Below, piece by piece: positions 44,566 to 53,588 of a stretch of 64,000 nt of DNA; positions within the stretch are counted from its first letter, which is position 1; each line of letters opens with the position of its first letter. The notes beneath the pieces are model-generated. The model was given only the letters and a program-made list of their open reading frames with translations. It was not told the origin of the DNA and made no database searches. This DNA comes from Silvimonas terrae (GTDB taxonomy: Bacteria > Pseudomonadota > Gammaproteobacteria > Burkholderiales > Chitinibacteraceae). A program made the position numbers and the translations under genes. The stretch covers positions 606,138 to 670,137 of the forward strand of contig NZ_JACHHN010000002.1 in NCBI RefSeq assembly GCF_014202765.1. The letters run 5' to 3'.

Positions 44566-45657
44566 ATGACCCGCTCCTTTTTGCTGTTTGCCCTGCTGGC
44601 CTTGTTGCTGGCGGGCTTTGCCCTGGCGGACAACCCCAAGGTCATTCATTTTGGCATTGCTTCGGCCGGCTTTGGCACGCCGCCCCGGGTCAATACCGGC
44701 TGGTTGGCCGTGGCCCAGCAAGGCCATTATCTGGAGCAGGAATTCCAGAAAGACGGCATCCGCATTGACTGGGTGTTTTTCAAAGGCCAGGGGCCGGCGG
44801 TCAATGAGGCATTGGCCAACAACCAGCTGGATTTCAGCTCTCTGGGGGATTTGCCCTCAGTCATCGGGCGCTCGGTCGGGCTCGACACCCGGCTGATTCT
44901 GGTCAACGGTCGCGGCAGCCAGGGGTATGTCGCCACCCGGCCAGACTCGCCCATCAAGCGCGTCGAGGATTTGCGTGGCAAACGGATCGCCTTCAACAAA
45001 GGCACGGCCTCCCAGTTGTTTCTGGATCGGGTGCTTGCCGCTCACGGCATGACAGAGGCCGATATCAAAGGCGTCAATATGACGCCTTCTGCCTACACCG
45101 CCGCCTTTCTGGCCGGCGAAGTAGACGCCATTGCCGGCTCGCTGGATATCCTGGGTTTGCAGCAACGCCAACTGGCCCGCGTGATCTACAACAGCGGTGA
45201 CGATGCCCGCATTACCGCTGCCGGCCATATTGTGGTGCGGCAAAAATTTGCGGCCCAATATCCGGAACTGACCCAGCGCGTGGTCAAAGCCTTGTTGAAA
45301 GCGGCGCTGTGGGCATCAGACCCGCAAAACAGCAATGCGGTGTACGCGCTGTGGACGCAAACGGGCTATCAACCCGAATCCGTTTACCGCGCGGAATACG
45401 CTGGCGTGCCCCTGGCCGAACGCTTGTCCCCGGTCTTTGATGAATACGCCATCGCCCGGGACAAACAGGCGGTGCAAGACTCGCTGCGCTTCAAGCTGGT
45501 CCGCAGCGGATTTGATGTGAACCAATGGGTGGACCAACGCTATCAACAGGCAGCACTGAAGGAATTGAAGCTGGAACACCATTGGCGCCCACTGGACGCC
45601 AACGGCAAACTGGTAGCGGGCCGGAGGCTGGACGAAGGCCAGATCCCGCATCCGTAA
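44566..45657 (+). CDS. ssuA: Periplasmic sulfonate-binding protein (SsuA-like)
   Basis: A 363-residue solute-binding protein with a clear signal peptide (FLLFALLALLLAGFALA-DN). The core FGIASAGFGTPPRVNTGWLAVAQQGHYLEQEF and LDFSSLGDLPSVIGRSVGLDTRL belongs to the SsuA/TauA/NMT1 group, which hands alkanesulfonates to an SsuC-SsuB transporter. No permease is adjacent; those at 52785-54349 may serve it. It converges on tauD through a shared hairpin. Confidence 0.87.
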   Translation: MTRSFLLFALLALLLAGFALADNPKVIHFGIASAGFGTPPRVNTGWLAVAQQGHYLEQEFQKDGIRIDWVFFKGQGPAVNEALANNQLDFSSLGDLPSVIGRSVGLDTRLILVNGRGSQGYVATRPDSPIKRVEDLRGKRIAFNKGTASQLFLDRVLAAHGMTEADIKGVNMTPSAYTAAFLAGEVDAIAGSLDILGLQQRQLARVIYNSGDDARITAAGHIVVRQKFAAQYPELTQRVVKALLKAALWASDPQNSNAVYALWTQTGYQPESVYRAEYAGVPLAERLSPVFDEYAIARDKQAVQDSLRFKLVRSGFDVNQWVDQRYQQAALKELKLEHHWRPLDANGKLVAGRRLDEGQIPHP

Positions 45658-45688
45658 CGCAAGCCCTGACACCCAGTCAGGTTTGCGA
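45658..45688. terminator. Hairpin between convergent ssuA and tauD-like genes
   Basis: CGCAAGCCCTGAC and GTCAGGTTTGCG form an imperfect 12-bp stem between the two stop codons. There is no strong T-run, so it is a moderate terminator candidate. Confidence 0.5.
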
Positions 45689-46654
45689 GCGGTTTGCCAT
45701 GATCTTGCGCGCCAGTTCCAGGGCGGTCGGCACGTTGGTGCCAAAGAACTCGCCCTTCACCAGTTCAGAGTGAAACCCATCCACCCCAACCGGGATATCC
45801 CCGACGAGCGTGGTCCGGTACAGCACGCGCGCCACATTCAAATGATCCAGGTCTTGCGGCGACAGGTTGGCCGTGGCCCGGTTATCCCAGAACGCCACGT
45901 CACCGTTGTGCCAGTGGAAACGCACGGTATACGCCGGCCGGGCGATCTGCTCAAAAAACAATCCCAGTATCCGGTCACTTTCCGCCGCAGAAACATCCAC
46001 AATATGCGAGGTAAACCCCGGATTCACAAACAGCGCCCGTTCCCCGGTTTCCGGATGCACCCGCACCACCGGGTGTATGGCCACCAGCGGTTGCTCGATA
46101 AAGCGCTGTTGCAGTTTGCTGTCTTCCGGCAAGCGCTGGTTAGCGGCAAAGCGATGCTCGGCCTTGAGCACATCGGCCAGCGCCCGCACCGGGGCCGACA
46201 AACCCTCATAAGCGGCAACCAGGTTGGTCCACTGGGTATCGCCCCCGTAAGGCGGCACGTCTACCGCACGCAAGACGGTGGCGGCCGGCGGGTTCACTGC
46301 GGCGGTGACATCGGTATGCCAGCGTTTTTCGTATTCTGCCCAGCGCAACCCCTGACAGTGCTGCTGCCGGAACCGGTCTACCGGCAGAATTTGCGGGTGC
46401 TCAGCGACGGGTTCATCTTCGTACGGATGCGCATAGGTCACCTTGCCGAAGCGGGAGGTAAAAATGACTTGCTCGGCGTGACCAATCTGCTGATTACGAA
46501 AAAACACTACTTTCCATTTCAGCAGCGCTTGCCGTATGTCATAGACAACCGCGTCACTGAGCTTGTCGGCCAGATTGACGTTGCCGATTTCTGCGCCGAT
46601 ATGCCCAGCCAGTTGTCTGATGGTGATGCCGGAAGGGGCGGTAATCAAAGACAC
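45677..46654 (-). CDS. TauD/TfdA-type 2-oxoglutarate dioxygenase, altered iron site
   Basis: A 325-residue protein of the group that hydroxylates sulfonates or sulfate esters to release sulfite or sulfate. The first two iron ligands are seen as His113 and Asp115 (WHTDVT). The distal ligand, normally in an RxMHRxT block, is replaced: the equivalent reads RVLYRTT. Other histidines nearby (DLDHLN) could compensate. The start is GTG with AGGAG nine bases upstream. A sigma-54 promoter lies 94 bases before it. Confidence 0.82.
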   Translation of the reverse strand: MSLITAPSGITIRQLAGHIGAEIGNVNLADKLSDAVVYDIRQALLKWKVVFFRNQQIGHAEQVIFTSRFGKVTYAHPYEDEPVAEHPQILPVDRFRQQHCQGLRWAEYEKRWHTDVTAAVNPPAATVLRAVDVPPYGGDTQWTNLVAAYEGLSAPVRALADVLKAEHRFAANQRLPEDSKLQQRFIEQPLVAIHPVVRVHPETGERALFVNPGFTSHIVDVSAAESDRILGLFFEQIARPAYTVRFHWHNGDVAFWDNRATANLSPQDLDHLNVARVLYRTTLVGDIPVGVDGFHSELVKGEFFGTNVPTALELARKIMANRSQT

Positions 46655-46747
46655 GCGGGGTTACTCCTCTGTGGCAATTCAGGTCATGGGTCAGACGACA
46701 ACCCGCCCGCAATGCCTTCTGGTTGCAGGTTTCAAGCCGGTAACCAG

Positions 46748-46763
46748 AGCAGAAAACGTGCCA
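46748..46763 (-). promoter_or_regulatory. Sigma-54 promoter of the tauD-like gene
   Basis: Minus strand TGGCACGTTTTCTGCT, a near-perfect -24/-12 sequence in the 234-base gap between the dioxygenase and regulator genes. Confidence 0.85.
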
Positions 46764-46888
46764 GTCAACAGACGGCGCCGCGCGGTGGTTTGAACAGGGC
46801 AAATGCGCAAGAACCTGCGCCGATAACGACAAACTGTGAGAAATCCAGCACCGCCAAGCCGTGGCATCGACACCCCGGGGCGGCTTGT

Positions 46889-48013
46889 TCAGCCATTAGC
46901 CACGTGCCCTGGGGCATCCCGCCGCCCGCGCGCTGTCTGGCCCAACAGGTCATAACGCGCCAGCAGGGTACGGATTTCGTTACGGGTCAGCCCTAGCAAG
47001 GCGGCAGCCCGCAACTGGTTCTGACTACTGAACTCGAATGCTTCGCGCACCAGCATCCCCTCAAGCTGGCTGAACAGTCCTTCCGGCTGGTTGGTTTCAA
47101 ACAACCGGGTTAGCTGACTGCGGATAACCTCCAGCGGTGTTTCCTGCGGCAGCGCGGGCCTTGCCGGTGCACTGCGGGCCATTGAGGCGGCAGCAGAGGA
47201 AAACTTCAGGTGTTCCGGCTCAATCCTGGCGTGGCCGGAGACCAGAATGGCAAAGTGGATCACGTTTTCCAGCTCGCGAATATTGCCCGGCCAGGCGTAT
47301 TGCCGGAGCGCAGCGGCGGCAGCGTCCGAAATATCCGGCAGCGGCAGGTTCAGCCGCTGACTGTATTGCCCCAGAAAGTACTCGGCCAGCGGCATGATAT
47401 CGCCCGTGCGTTCCCGCAAGGGCGGCAAGGTCACCTGGGCAATGTTCAGCCGGTACAGCAAATCCAGCCGGAAATGCCCGGCGGTGACCGCGTCATCCAG
47501 ATCAACGTTGGTGGCGGCCACCAGCCGGACATCAATGGGAATGGGTTTGCGTGAGCCGATACGCACCACCTCACGCTCTTGCAGTACCCGCAGCAGTTTG
47601 ACTTGCAGGTTAAGCGGCAGATCGCCAATTTCATCCAGAAACAGCGTGCCGCCGTTGGCCGCTTCAAACCAGCCCTCCCGCCTGCCGGTGGCGCCGGTAA
47701 ACGCGCCGGCCTCATGCCCGAACAATTCGCTCTCCGCCAGTTGTTCGCTGATCGCCCCGCAATTGACCGCCACAAACGGTCCCTTGCGGCGCGACAGCAA
47801 ATGAAAATGGCGGGCAATCAATTCTTTGCCGGTACCGGTCTCGCCGGTAATCAGAATGGGGGCCTCGGACGGGGCCAGGCGCTCCACATACTGCAACAGC
47901 GCCCGGGAGGCCGGGTCGACAAAGACCAGCGCCTTGGCCCGGATGGACAAGGGCTGGGTTTCCCCTTGCGGCATGGCCAGCAACGGTGAATTGGCGGGTG
48001 GGTTCTGACCCAT
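46889..48013 (-). CDS. Sigma-54 enhancer-binding activator without sensory domain (SfnR-like)
   Basis: A 374-residue activator. Only about 45 residues precede the AAA+ domain, so there is no receiver, PAS or GAF domain. Walker A is GETGTGKE, the sigma-54 contact loop is GAFTGA, Walker B is [11 protein letters not shown] and the arginine finger region is [10 protein letters not shown]. The C-terminus has a Fis-type HTH ([23 protein letters not shown]). This plan matches SfnR-type activators of sulfur-starvation genes, which are controlled by their own level. It is divergent from a DszB-like gene and is the likely master regulator of the eight promoters in 41-61 kb. Confidence 0.9.
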   Translation of the reverse strand: MGQNPPANSPLLAMPQGETQPLSIRAKALVFVDPASRALLQYVERLAPSEAPILITGETGTGKELIARHFHLLSRRKGPFVAVNCGAISEQLAESELFGHEAGAFTGATGRREGWFEAANGGTLFLDEIGDLPLNLQVKLLRVLQEREVVRIGSRKPIPIDVRLVAATNVDLDDAVTAGHFRLDLLYRLNIAQVTLPPLRERTGDIMPLAEYFLGQYSQRLNLPLPDISDAAAAALRQYAWPGNIRELENVIHFAILVSGHARIEPEHLKFSSAAASMARSAPARPALPQETPLEVIRSQLTRLFETNQPEGLFSQLEGMLVREAFEFSSQNQLRAAALLGLTRNEIRTLLARYDLLGQTARGRRDAPGHVANG

Positions 48014-48160
48014 GGGAAAGCTCCGGTTGGTACGGCTTGATGCCAGACTATAATCAATCCTTCTATGTAACAAAAAATAATTAGAAATTGTGTCTATATT
48101 CTTTTGAAAGATAAAGAAGGCGTGCCAACATGGTCCACATTGAGGCCAGCGGTCATTTGT

Positions 48161-48176
48161 TGGCATGTTTTGTGCT
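48161..48176 (+). promoter_or_regulatory. Sigma-54 promoter of DszB-like gene 1
   Basis: TGGCATGTTTTGTGCT, with correct GG/GC spacing, 58 bases before the ATG at 48234. The A+T-rich 100 bases to its left, up to the activator gene, would be a suitable place for enhancer sites. Confidence 0.72.
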
Positions 48177-48233
48177 GGATACGGTTGCCCCACCCATCGG
48201 GGGCAACTGTCGCAACTCTGGAGTATCGATTTC

Positions 48234-49265
48234 ATGACGAACACGGTAGACACGGTCTGGTACACCCGCTGTCCGGACCCTACCCCACTTGGCCTGGCGG
48301 CGCGTCTGGGCTGGATTGACGAAGAATTCGCCCACGATGATTTTGCCGTGCGCACCATGCATGAGGTCCCTGATCCAACCCTGCAACTGTCGTATCTGAC
48401 TCACCATCAGCGCTATTCCATCCGCCAGGGCGGCAATGTGCCGGCGCTATGGGCCAGGGCCAGCGGCGCGGACACCCGCTTGATCGGGCTGTCCTGGGCG
48501 GATGAATATCAAGCCATTCTCACCCTGCCAGACTCCCCCATCCGCACCCCGGCTGATCTGCGCGGTGCGCGGCTGGCGCTGCCAGAGCGCCCCACCCGCG
48601 TTGATCAAGCCAGAGCCGGCGCTTTGCATGGTTTTCTGGTGGCCTTGCAACTGGGCGATGTGGCAGAAGAAGAAGTCCGGTTTGTGCCGGTCGCCGTAGA
48701 GCCGATTGTTTACCAGAAGCCGCATATGCAGTTTTTTGGGGGCTATGGTGTCTTTGCCGAGTTGATTGAAGCGCTGGTTACCCACCAGGTGGATGCCATC
48801 TATGTCAAAGGCGCGCCCGGCATTCAGGCCGCGCGCAAGCTGGGCGCGCACGAAGTCATTGACCTGCGCCGCTGCACCGACCCCAATCACCGCGTCAACA
48901 ACGCCGCGCCGCGCCCGATTACGGTCGATAGCGCCTTGCTGAACGAGCGCCCGGATGTCGTCGTCCGCTTTTTGCGGCGCATTGCAGATGTCGGCTACTG
49001 GGCCCCGGCGCACGCCGCAGAAACCGTGCATTACATCGGCCAGGAAACCGACGCACCAGAAGACGTGGTGCGGGCCGCGTATGGGCGCAATGTGCATCTG
49101 TACCAGCGGCTGGAGTTATCCAACCAGTCCATCTCGGCCCTCAAGAGCTACAAGCGCTTTCTGTTCGAGCGCCGCTTTCTGCCCCGCGACTTTGATCTGG
49201 ATGACTGGATCGACCCGACCCCCCTCAATGAAGTGGGCCGCAGTCTGGAACTGCATTACGGCTAA
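48234..49265 (+). CDS. DszB-like protein 1, catalytic His replaced
   Basis: A 343-residue protein with a periplasmic-binding fold but no signal peptide. The start reads [20 protein letters not shown]. Cys13 aligns with catalytic Cys27 of the desulfinase DszB (NCPVPNALLTA), and Arg64 in [10 protein letters not shown] with Arg70 of DszB. At the place of catalytic His60 this copy has Tyr54, and the CPVP block is CPDP. It may therefore be a diverged enzyme or a cytosolic binding protein. It forms its own transcription unit between a sigma-54 promoter and a strong terminator. Confidence 0.72.
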   Translation: MTNTVDTVWYTRCPDPTPLGLAARLGWIDEEFAHDDFAVRTMHEVPDPTLQLSYLTHHQRYSIRQGGNVPALWARASGADTRLIGLSWADEYQAILTLPDSPIRTPADLRGARLALPERPTRVDQARAGALHGFLVALQLGDVAEEEVRFVPVAVEPIVYQKPHMQFFGGYGVFAELIEALVTHQVDAIYVKGAPGIQAARKLGAHEVIDLRRCTDPNHRVNNAAPRPITVDSALLNERPDVVVRFLRRIADVGYWAPAHAAETVHYIGQETDAPEDVVRAAYGRNVHLYQRLELSNQSISALKSYKRFLFERRFLPRDFDLDDWIDPTPLNEVGRSLELHYG

Positions 49266-49280
49266 ACCCGCAGATACAGT

Positions 49281-49324
49281 GCTGAAAAACCACCAGCTAC
49301 AGACTCGTCTGGTGGTTTTTCAGC
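49281..49324. terminator. Long perfect terminator hairpin after DszB-like gene 1
   Basis: A perfect 16-bp inverted repeat (49281-49296 with 49309-49324) with a 12-base loop. The right arm contains TTTTT and the left arm AAAAA, so it works on both strands. It separates DszB-like gene 1 from the next operon. Confidence 0.85.
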
Positions 49325-49379
49325 ACCCCTTCCCCGCCCCAAACCCTGCGCACACCCGCGCAGACGTTGTTCTCCCGCA

Positions 49380-49395
49380 TGGCACGGAAACTGCT
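49380..49395 (+). promoter_or_regulatory. Sigma-54 promoter of the ssuD1 operon
   Basis: TGGCACGGAAACTGCT, with perfect -24 half and GC at -12, 46 bases before the ATG at 49442. Confidence 0.87.
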
Positions 49396-49441
49396 CAATG
49401 AGCTTGACCGCGGCGCTCGCCGCAGCAAGGAGCACGAACCG

Positions 49442-50611
49442 ATGTCGATTGAATTTCTGTGGCGGTTACCGGTCCACGGTGACGGCCGTAATGCGCATGA
49501 CCAGCACACCCGTGGCGAATGGAATGCCCGCCCGGCCCACCGTGTAGCCCCACGGCGCGATGAGGATGGCTTTGCGTATATTGACTATCTGGCCCAGGTG
49601 GCGCGCGCGGCCGATATCAACCACTTCCATGGCGCCTTGATCCCGGCGTTTCGCCACACTGAAGAACCGTGGATGGTGGCCGCAGCCCTGGCGCGCGAAA
49701 CCCGCCGGCTGCGCTTGCTGATTGCCATCCAGCCGTGGTTTATCCACCCGTCTTATGCCACGCAAATGGCTGCCAGCCTGCAACGGTTGAGTCAGGGCCG
49801 GGTGGAGTGGAACGTCATTACTGGCGGTGGCGGCGCGGAACAAGAAGCTTATGGCGACTTTATCAGCCACGATCAGCGTTATGAGCGGACTGGCGAGTTC
49901 CTCGATTTCATCAAGGGTTATGCCTCAGGCGAGCCGTTTACCTATGAGGGCAAGTACTACAAGGTCAACGAAGGCGGCCTGACCGCACCGATGACGCAAT
50001 ACCCCACGCCGCGCATCTGGCTGGCTGGCGCCAGCCCTGCGGCCATGCACGTGGCCGCGCGTCATGGGGATATTCATCTGACCTGGGGCGAACCGCTGGC
50101 CAAACAAAAAGAAGTGATCGACCAGGCCCGTCGGGCGCTGGAAGCCACCGGTAGCGAACGGGAATTGGGTTTCGGTATGCGCATCGATATCCTGGCGCGC
50201 GATACCGAAGAAGAAGCCTGGGCCGAACTACGCCGCATGTATGGCACGGTGACGGACCAGACGCTGGGCTTTGGTCATCGCCGGCGTACCGGCGCCACTG
50301 AATCTGTCGGCGCACAACGGCAATTTGCGCTGCACGGCGGCGCGCGGGATTTTGATTCGCTGATCGTTGGGCCCAATTTGTGGTCCGGCATGTCCAGCGT
50401 GCGTGGCGGGCCGGGCTGCGTGATTGTCGGCAACTACGAACAAGTGGCCCAGCGACTGGCCGAGTACGTGGACATTGGCGTCAGTCACTTTATCCTGGCC
50501 AGCAATCCGCACCTTGAAGAGGCTTATCGCGTCGGTGAGGAAGTCTTGCCGCTGGTGCCCCAAGCCGTCAAACGGCAACTGGCATCCACCCCCGAACCCG
50601 CCATCGCGTAA
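49442..50611 (+). CDS. ssuD: SsuD-like flavin-dependent alkanesulfonate monooxygenase 1
   Basis: A 389-residue luciferase-like monooxygenase. MSIEFLWRLPVHGDGR, LRLLIAIQPWFIHPSYATQMAASL, GRVEWNVITGGG and DLIVGPNLWSGMSS are close to the SsuD family, which uses FMNH2 and oxygen to split sulfonates into aldehyde and sulfite. No flavin reductase gene (ssuE) is visible in the window. The promoter inside the longer reading frame fixes the start. A DszB-like gene follows after eight bases, suggesting a two-step oxidation and desulfination. Confidence 0.88.
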   Translation: MSIEFLWRLPVHGDGRNAHDQHTRGEWNARPAHRVAPRRDEDGFAYIDYLAQVARAADINHFHGALIPAFRHTEEPWMVAAALARETRRLRLLIAIQPWFIHPSYATQMAASLQRLSQGRVEWNVITGGGGAEQEAYGDFISHDQRYERTGEFLDFIKGYASGEPFTYEGKYYKVNEGGLTAPMTQYPTPRIWLAGASPAAMHVAARHGDIHLTWGEPLAKQKEVIDQARRALEATGSERELGFGMRIDILARDTEEEAWAELRRMYGTVTDQTLGFGHRRRTGATESVGAQRQFALHGGARDFDSLIVGPNLWSGMSSVRGGPGCVIVGNYEQVAQRLAEYVDIGVSHFILASNPHLEEAYRVGEEVLPLVPQAVKRQLASTPEPAIA

Positions 50612-50619
50612 GGCCCGCC

Positions 50620-51666
50620 ATGACACAAACAATCTGGTATACCCGCTGCCCGGTCCCCACGCCGCTGGGCATTGCCGCCCGCCAGGGCTGGTTTGATCAG
50701 GAATTTGCGGCGGATGGCATTGCCATCCGCTCCTTGCAGGATGCCAACGTCTCTGCCGCACAACGCCGTTCACACATCGACCACGATCTGCCGCACTCCT
50801 GGCGCCAGGGCGGCAGTATTCCGGCCTTGTGGGCTCGCAGCATGGGGGCGGATACGCGTGTTCTGGGCTTCTCCTGGGTCGATGAATCCCAGTTGATCAT
50901 CACCCGCCACGACTCGGGCATCAGCGGCCTTGCCGGCTTGCGCGGCCGGCGCATTGGCTTGCCGCTGCGCGAAGGCCAGGGCATTGATATTTTCCGGGCG
51001 ATGGCATTGCGGGGCTTTGTCAGCGCCTTGTCGCTGGCCGGCTTAACCCTGGCGGATGTCGAAGTGGTGCTGGTGCCCGTACCAGAGACACCAGACATTG
51101 CCATCAACCCGGAACAAGGCGGTGCGCGCCAGCCTTCCGCCCTGCGCAGCCGCCGCTTGTACGCGGCAGAAACCGGCGCCCTGTTGCGCGGTGAAGTGGA
51201 TGCCATTTATGCCAAGGGTTCGCTGGGGCTGGAGTTGGCGTACATCGTCGGCGCGCGCGTACTGGTAGACATTGGCTTTCATCCGGACCCGCACATCCGC
51301 GTCAACAATGGCTCGCCCCGCCCCATCACGCTGGACGCCGCCGCACTGACGCAACACCCGGATCAGGTGCGCCGCTTTTTGCGCCGCATCGTCGAGGTGG
51401 GCGACTGGGCGCAACAGCACCCGGACGCCACCGTGGACTGGCTGGCCGGCGAAACCGCCAGCGCGCCGGACTGGGTACGGCTGGCCTACGGCCCCCGCGT
51501 GCACGAGGGACTCTCCACCACGCTGGACGACGACACCATTGCCGCATTCGACGAGTTCAAACACTTCTTGCTACAGCACGGTTTTCTCCCGGCCGATTTC
51601 AGCGTGCGCGACTGGATCGACCCCGCGCCACTGGCCGATGTTCTGGACCAACGGCAGGCGGCCTGA
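50620..51666 (+). CDS. DszB-like protein 2, all catalytic residues present
   Basis: A 348-residue protein without signal peptide. Cys10 (TRCPVPTPLG), His52 (SHIDHD) and Arg62 with Gly64-Gly65 (WRQGGSIPAL) align with Cys27, His60, Arg70 and Gly72-Gly73 of the sulfinate desulfinase DszB, and the His-to-Arg distance of ten residues is the same. Such proteins are often labelled ABC substrate-binding proteins because the fold is shared. Absence of any export signal and the neighbouring SsuD-like gene argue for a cytosolic desulfinase, possibly on aromatic or other sulfinates. Confidence 0.78.
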   Translation: MTQTIWYTRCPVPTPLGIAARQGWFDQEFAADGIAIRSLQDANVSAAQRRSHIDHDLPHSWRQGGSIPALWARSMGADTRVLGFSWVDESQLIITRHDSGISGLAGLRGRRIGLPLREGQGIDIFRAMALRGFVSALSLAGLTLADVEVVLVPVPETPDIAINPEQGGARQPSALRSRRLYAAETGALLRGEVDAIYAKGSLGLELAYIVGARVLVDIGFHPDPHIRVNNGSPRPITLDAAALTQHPDQVRRFLRRIVEVGDWAQQHPDATVDWLAGETASAPDWVRLAYGPRVHEGLSTTLDDDTIAAFDEFKHFLLQHGFLPADFSVRDWIDPAPLADVLDQRQAA

Positions 51667-51714
51667 GTCGCCCGTCGCACAACAATAAACCATCATCAGG
51701 AAAACACCCCGCTC

Positions 51715-52782
51715 ATGTCTTTTCGTCATCTGCTTCTGACACTGGCCGGCGCACTGACGCTAGCCACCAGCGCCGCGACGCTGGCCGACACCCCGCCGCC
51801 ACTCAAGGTTGTGCGCATTGCCACCATCACCTTTGCCAACAACGGCAAAGTGGGCCATACCGCTGAAAGCGCGGTGCTGGAAAATGACGGCTGGCTGCAA
51901 GCCGAACTGAAAAAGCGCGGGATAGCGCTGGAATGGGTTCCCGTCTCACCCGCCGCCGTGGGCCCGCAAGTCAATGAAGGCTTTGCCAATGGTCGTATCG
52001 ATTTTGCCGGCTATGGCGATTTGCCCTCCATCATCGCCAATGCATCCGGCATTCAGACCCGCTTGATTGTGCCTGGCGGGCCGGGCAGCAACACCTATCT
52101 GGTGGTGCCGGCGGGGTCTAGCGCCAAATCCATCAAAGACCTGAAGGGCAAGCGCATTGCGCTGCACCGGGGCCGGCCATGGGAATACCCGTTCAGCAAG
52201 TTGCTGGCGGCCAACGGGCTGACCTTTAACGACGTCAAGATCATCAACCTGAACCCGCAAGCCGGTGCTGCCGCGCTGGCCTCGGGCAGTGTGGATGCCT
52301 TCTTCACGCTGGATGATGCGTATCTGCTGGCCGACAAAGGCGTGGGCAAGATCATCTGGGACAGCAAGCAATCTGCGCCGGACTGGAAAATGCGCGCCGA
52401 ACTGTGGGGCCGCAAAGCGTTCATTGATCAGTACCCGGAGATTACCCAACTGATCGCCACCGCCCACATCCGCGCTGCACACTGGTCCGCCCAGGAAACC
52501 AACCGCAAGGCGTACTACCAGTTGGCTTCTGCCAGCGGCACACCGTTGAGCGTGATCGAACGCGAATACGCGGGCGATATCACGCCGTGGAAAGACCGCT
52601 TCTCCCCACTGTATGACAGCTTCTTGCAGGACCACTACCGCGACGAAGTCGCCTACGCCCGTAATGCCGGCGTCATCCATGCCGATCTGGATTACCGCAG
52701 CTTGTTTGACACGCGCTTTGTCGATGCAGCACTCAAAGACCCGGCACTGGCCGGGTTCTGGTCACCGCGCCGGGGCCAATAA
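51715..52782 (+). CDS. ssuA: Periplasmic sulfonate-binding protein SsuA
   Basis: A 355-residue protein with signal peptide (LLLTLAGALTLATSAATLA-DT). The core VRIATITFANNGK..., RIDFAGYGDLPSIIANASGIQTRLI and LKGKRIALHRGRPWEYPFSKLLA belongs to the SsuA family. It lies 48 bases after DszB-like gene 2 and three bases before the first permease, so it is the cognate binding protein of this transporter. Confidence 0.9.
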   Translation: MSFRHLLLTLAGALTLATSAATLADTPPPLKVVRIATITFANNGKVGHTAESAVLENDGWLQAELKKRGIALEWVPVSPAAVGPQVNEGFANGRIDFAGYGDLPSIIANASGIQTRLIVPGGPGSNTYLVVPAGSSAKSIKDLKGKRIALHRGRPWEYPFSKLLAANGLTFNDVKIINLNPQAGAAALASGSVDAFFTLDDAYLLADKGVGKIIWDSKQSAPDWKMRAELWGRKAFIDQYPEITQLIATAHIRAAHWSAQETNRKAYYQLASASGTPLSVIEREYAGDITPWKDRFSPLYDSFLQDHYRDEVAYARNAGVIHADLDYRSLFDTRFVDAALKDPALAGFWSPRRGQ

Positions 52783-52784
52783 CC

Positions 52785-53588
52785 ATGAGCTTGAGTCTGC
52801 CCTTGCCGGTTCGGGCGCTGCCCTGGCGGCGCCTGATCAACCACCCCGGTTTTTTGCTGGTCGCCCCCGCGCTGTTGCTGGCGGCATGGCAAACCGCGTG
52901 CAATAGCGGCGCGGTGTCGCCGCAGTTGCTGGTGCCGCCGGTACAAGTCTGGCGAACCGCACTGGCACTAATCAGCAGCGGTGAACTGTGGCAAAACCTG
53001 AGCGCCAGTCTGTACCGGCTGTTTACTGGTTTTGTGGCGGGCACGGTGGGCGGTCTGGTGTTTGGCGCTTTGCTGGGGACCAAACCACGCTTTGTGGTGT
53101 GGTTTGGCCCCACCTTCAACCTGTTGCGCCAGGTACCGGGCATTGCCCTTGTGCCCGCGCTGATTCTGCTGTTTGGCGTGGGCGAGACCTTCAAGATCGT
53201 CGTCGTGGGCAAAGCGGTGTTTTTTTCCGTGGCGCTGGCCACCGGCGAGAGCATCCGCGCCGTCTCCGGGCGCTGGTCCGAGGTGGGCGAGTTGTATCGC
53301 CTGAGTCACTGGCAGCGCCTGCGTTACATCACCCTGCCCGCGTCGCTGGCCCCGGTGCTGACCGGCATGCGCATTGGCCTGAACCGGGCGTGGATGGTGC
53401 TGGTGGCTACGGAGTTGATTGCCTCGGAAAGCGGTCTTGGGCAGATGATGGAAATGGCTCGGCAGATGTTCCAGATGGACGTGGTCATGGTGGGCATTGT
53501 GCTCACCGGCGTCATTGGTTTTGCGCTGGATCGCGGCCTGCGGGTCATCCAGCGGGCGTTATTGCGGCGACAAGGAGCTAACGCATGA
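52785..53588 (+). CDS. ssuC: SsuC-type ABC permease 1
   Basis: A 267-residue permease of the BPD_transp_1 family with about six membrane helices and the ATPase-contact loop near residues 165-185 (ESIRAVSGRWSEVGELYRLSHWQRLRYITLPASL). It pairs with the next gene, overlapping it by four bases. Confidence 0.9.
   Translation: MSLSLPLPVRALPWRRLINHPGFLLVAPALLLAAWQTACNSGAVSPQLLVPPVQVWRTALALISSGELWQNLSASLYRLFTGFVAGTVGGLVFGALLGTKPRFVVWFGPTFNLLRQVPGIALVPALILLFGVGETFKIVVVGKAVFFSVALATGESIRAVSGRWSEVGELYRLSHWQRLRYITLPASLAPVLTGMRIGLNRAWMVLVATELIASESGLGQMMEMARQMFQMDVVMVGIVLTGVIGFALDRGLRVIQRALLRRQGANA

Noticed and set aside
51697..51712. AGGAAAACACCCCGCT has GG and GC with sigma-54 spacing before ssuA
   Set aside because: It ends three bases before the ATG and overlaps the ribosome site, so it could not serve as a promoter for that gene. 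The gene is well placed in the preceding operon.
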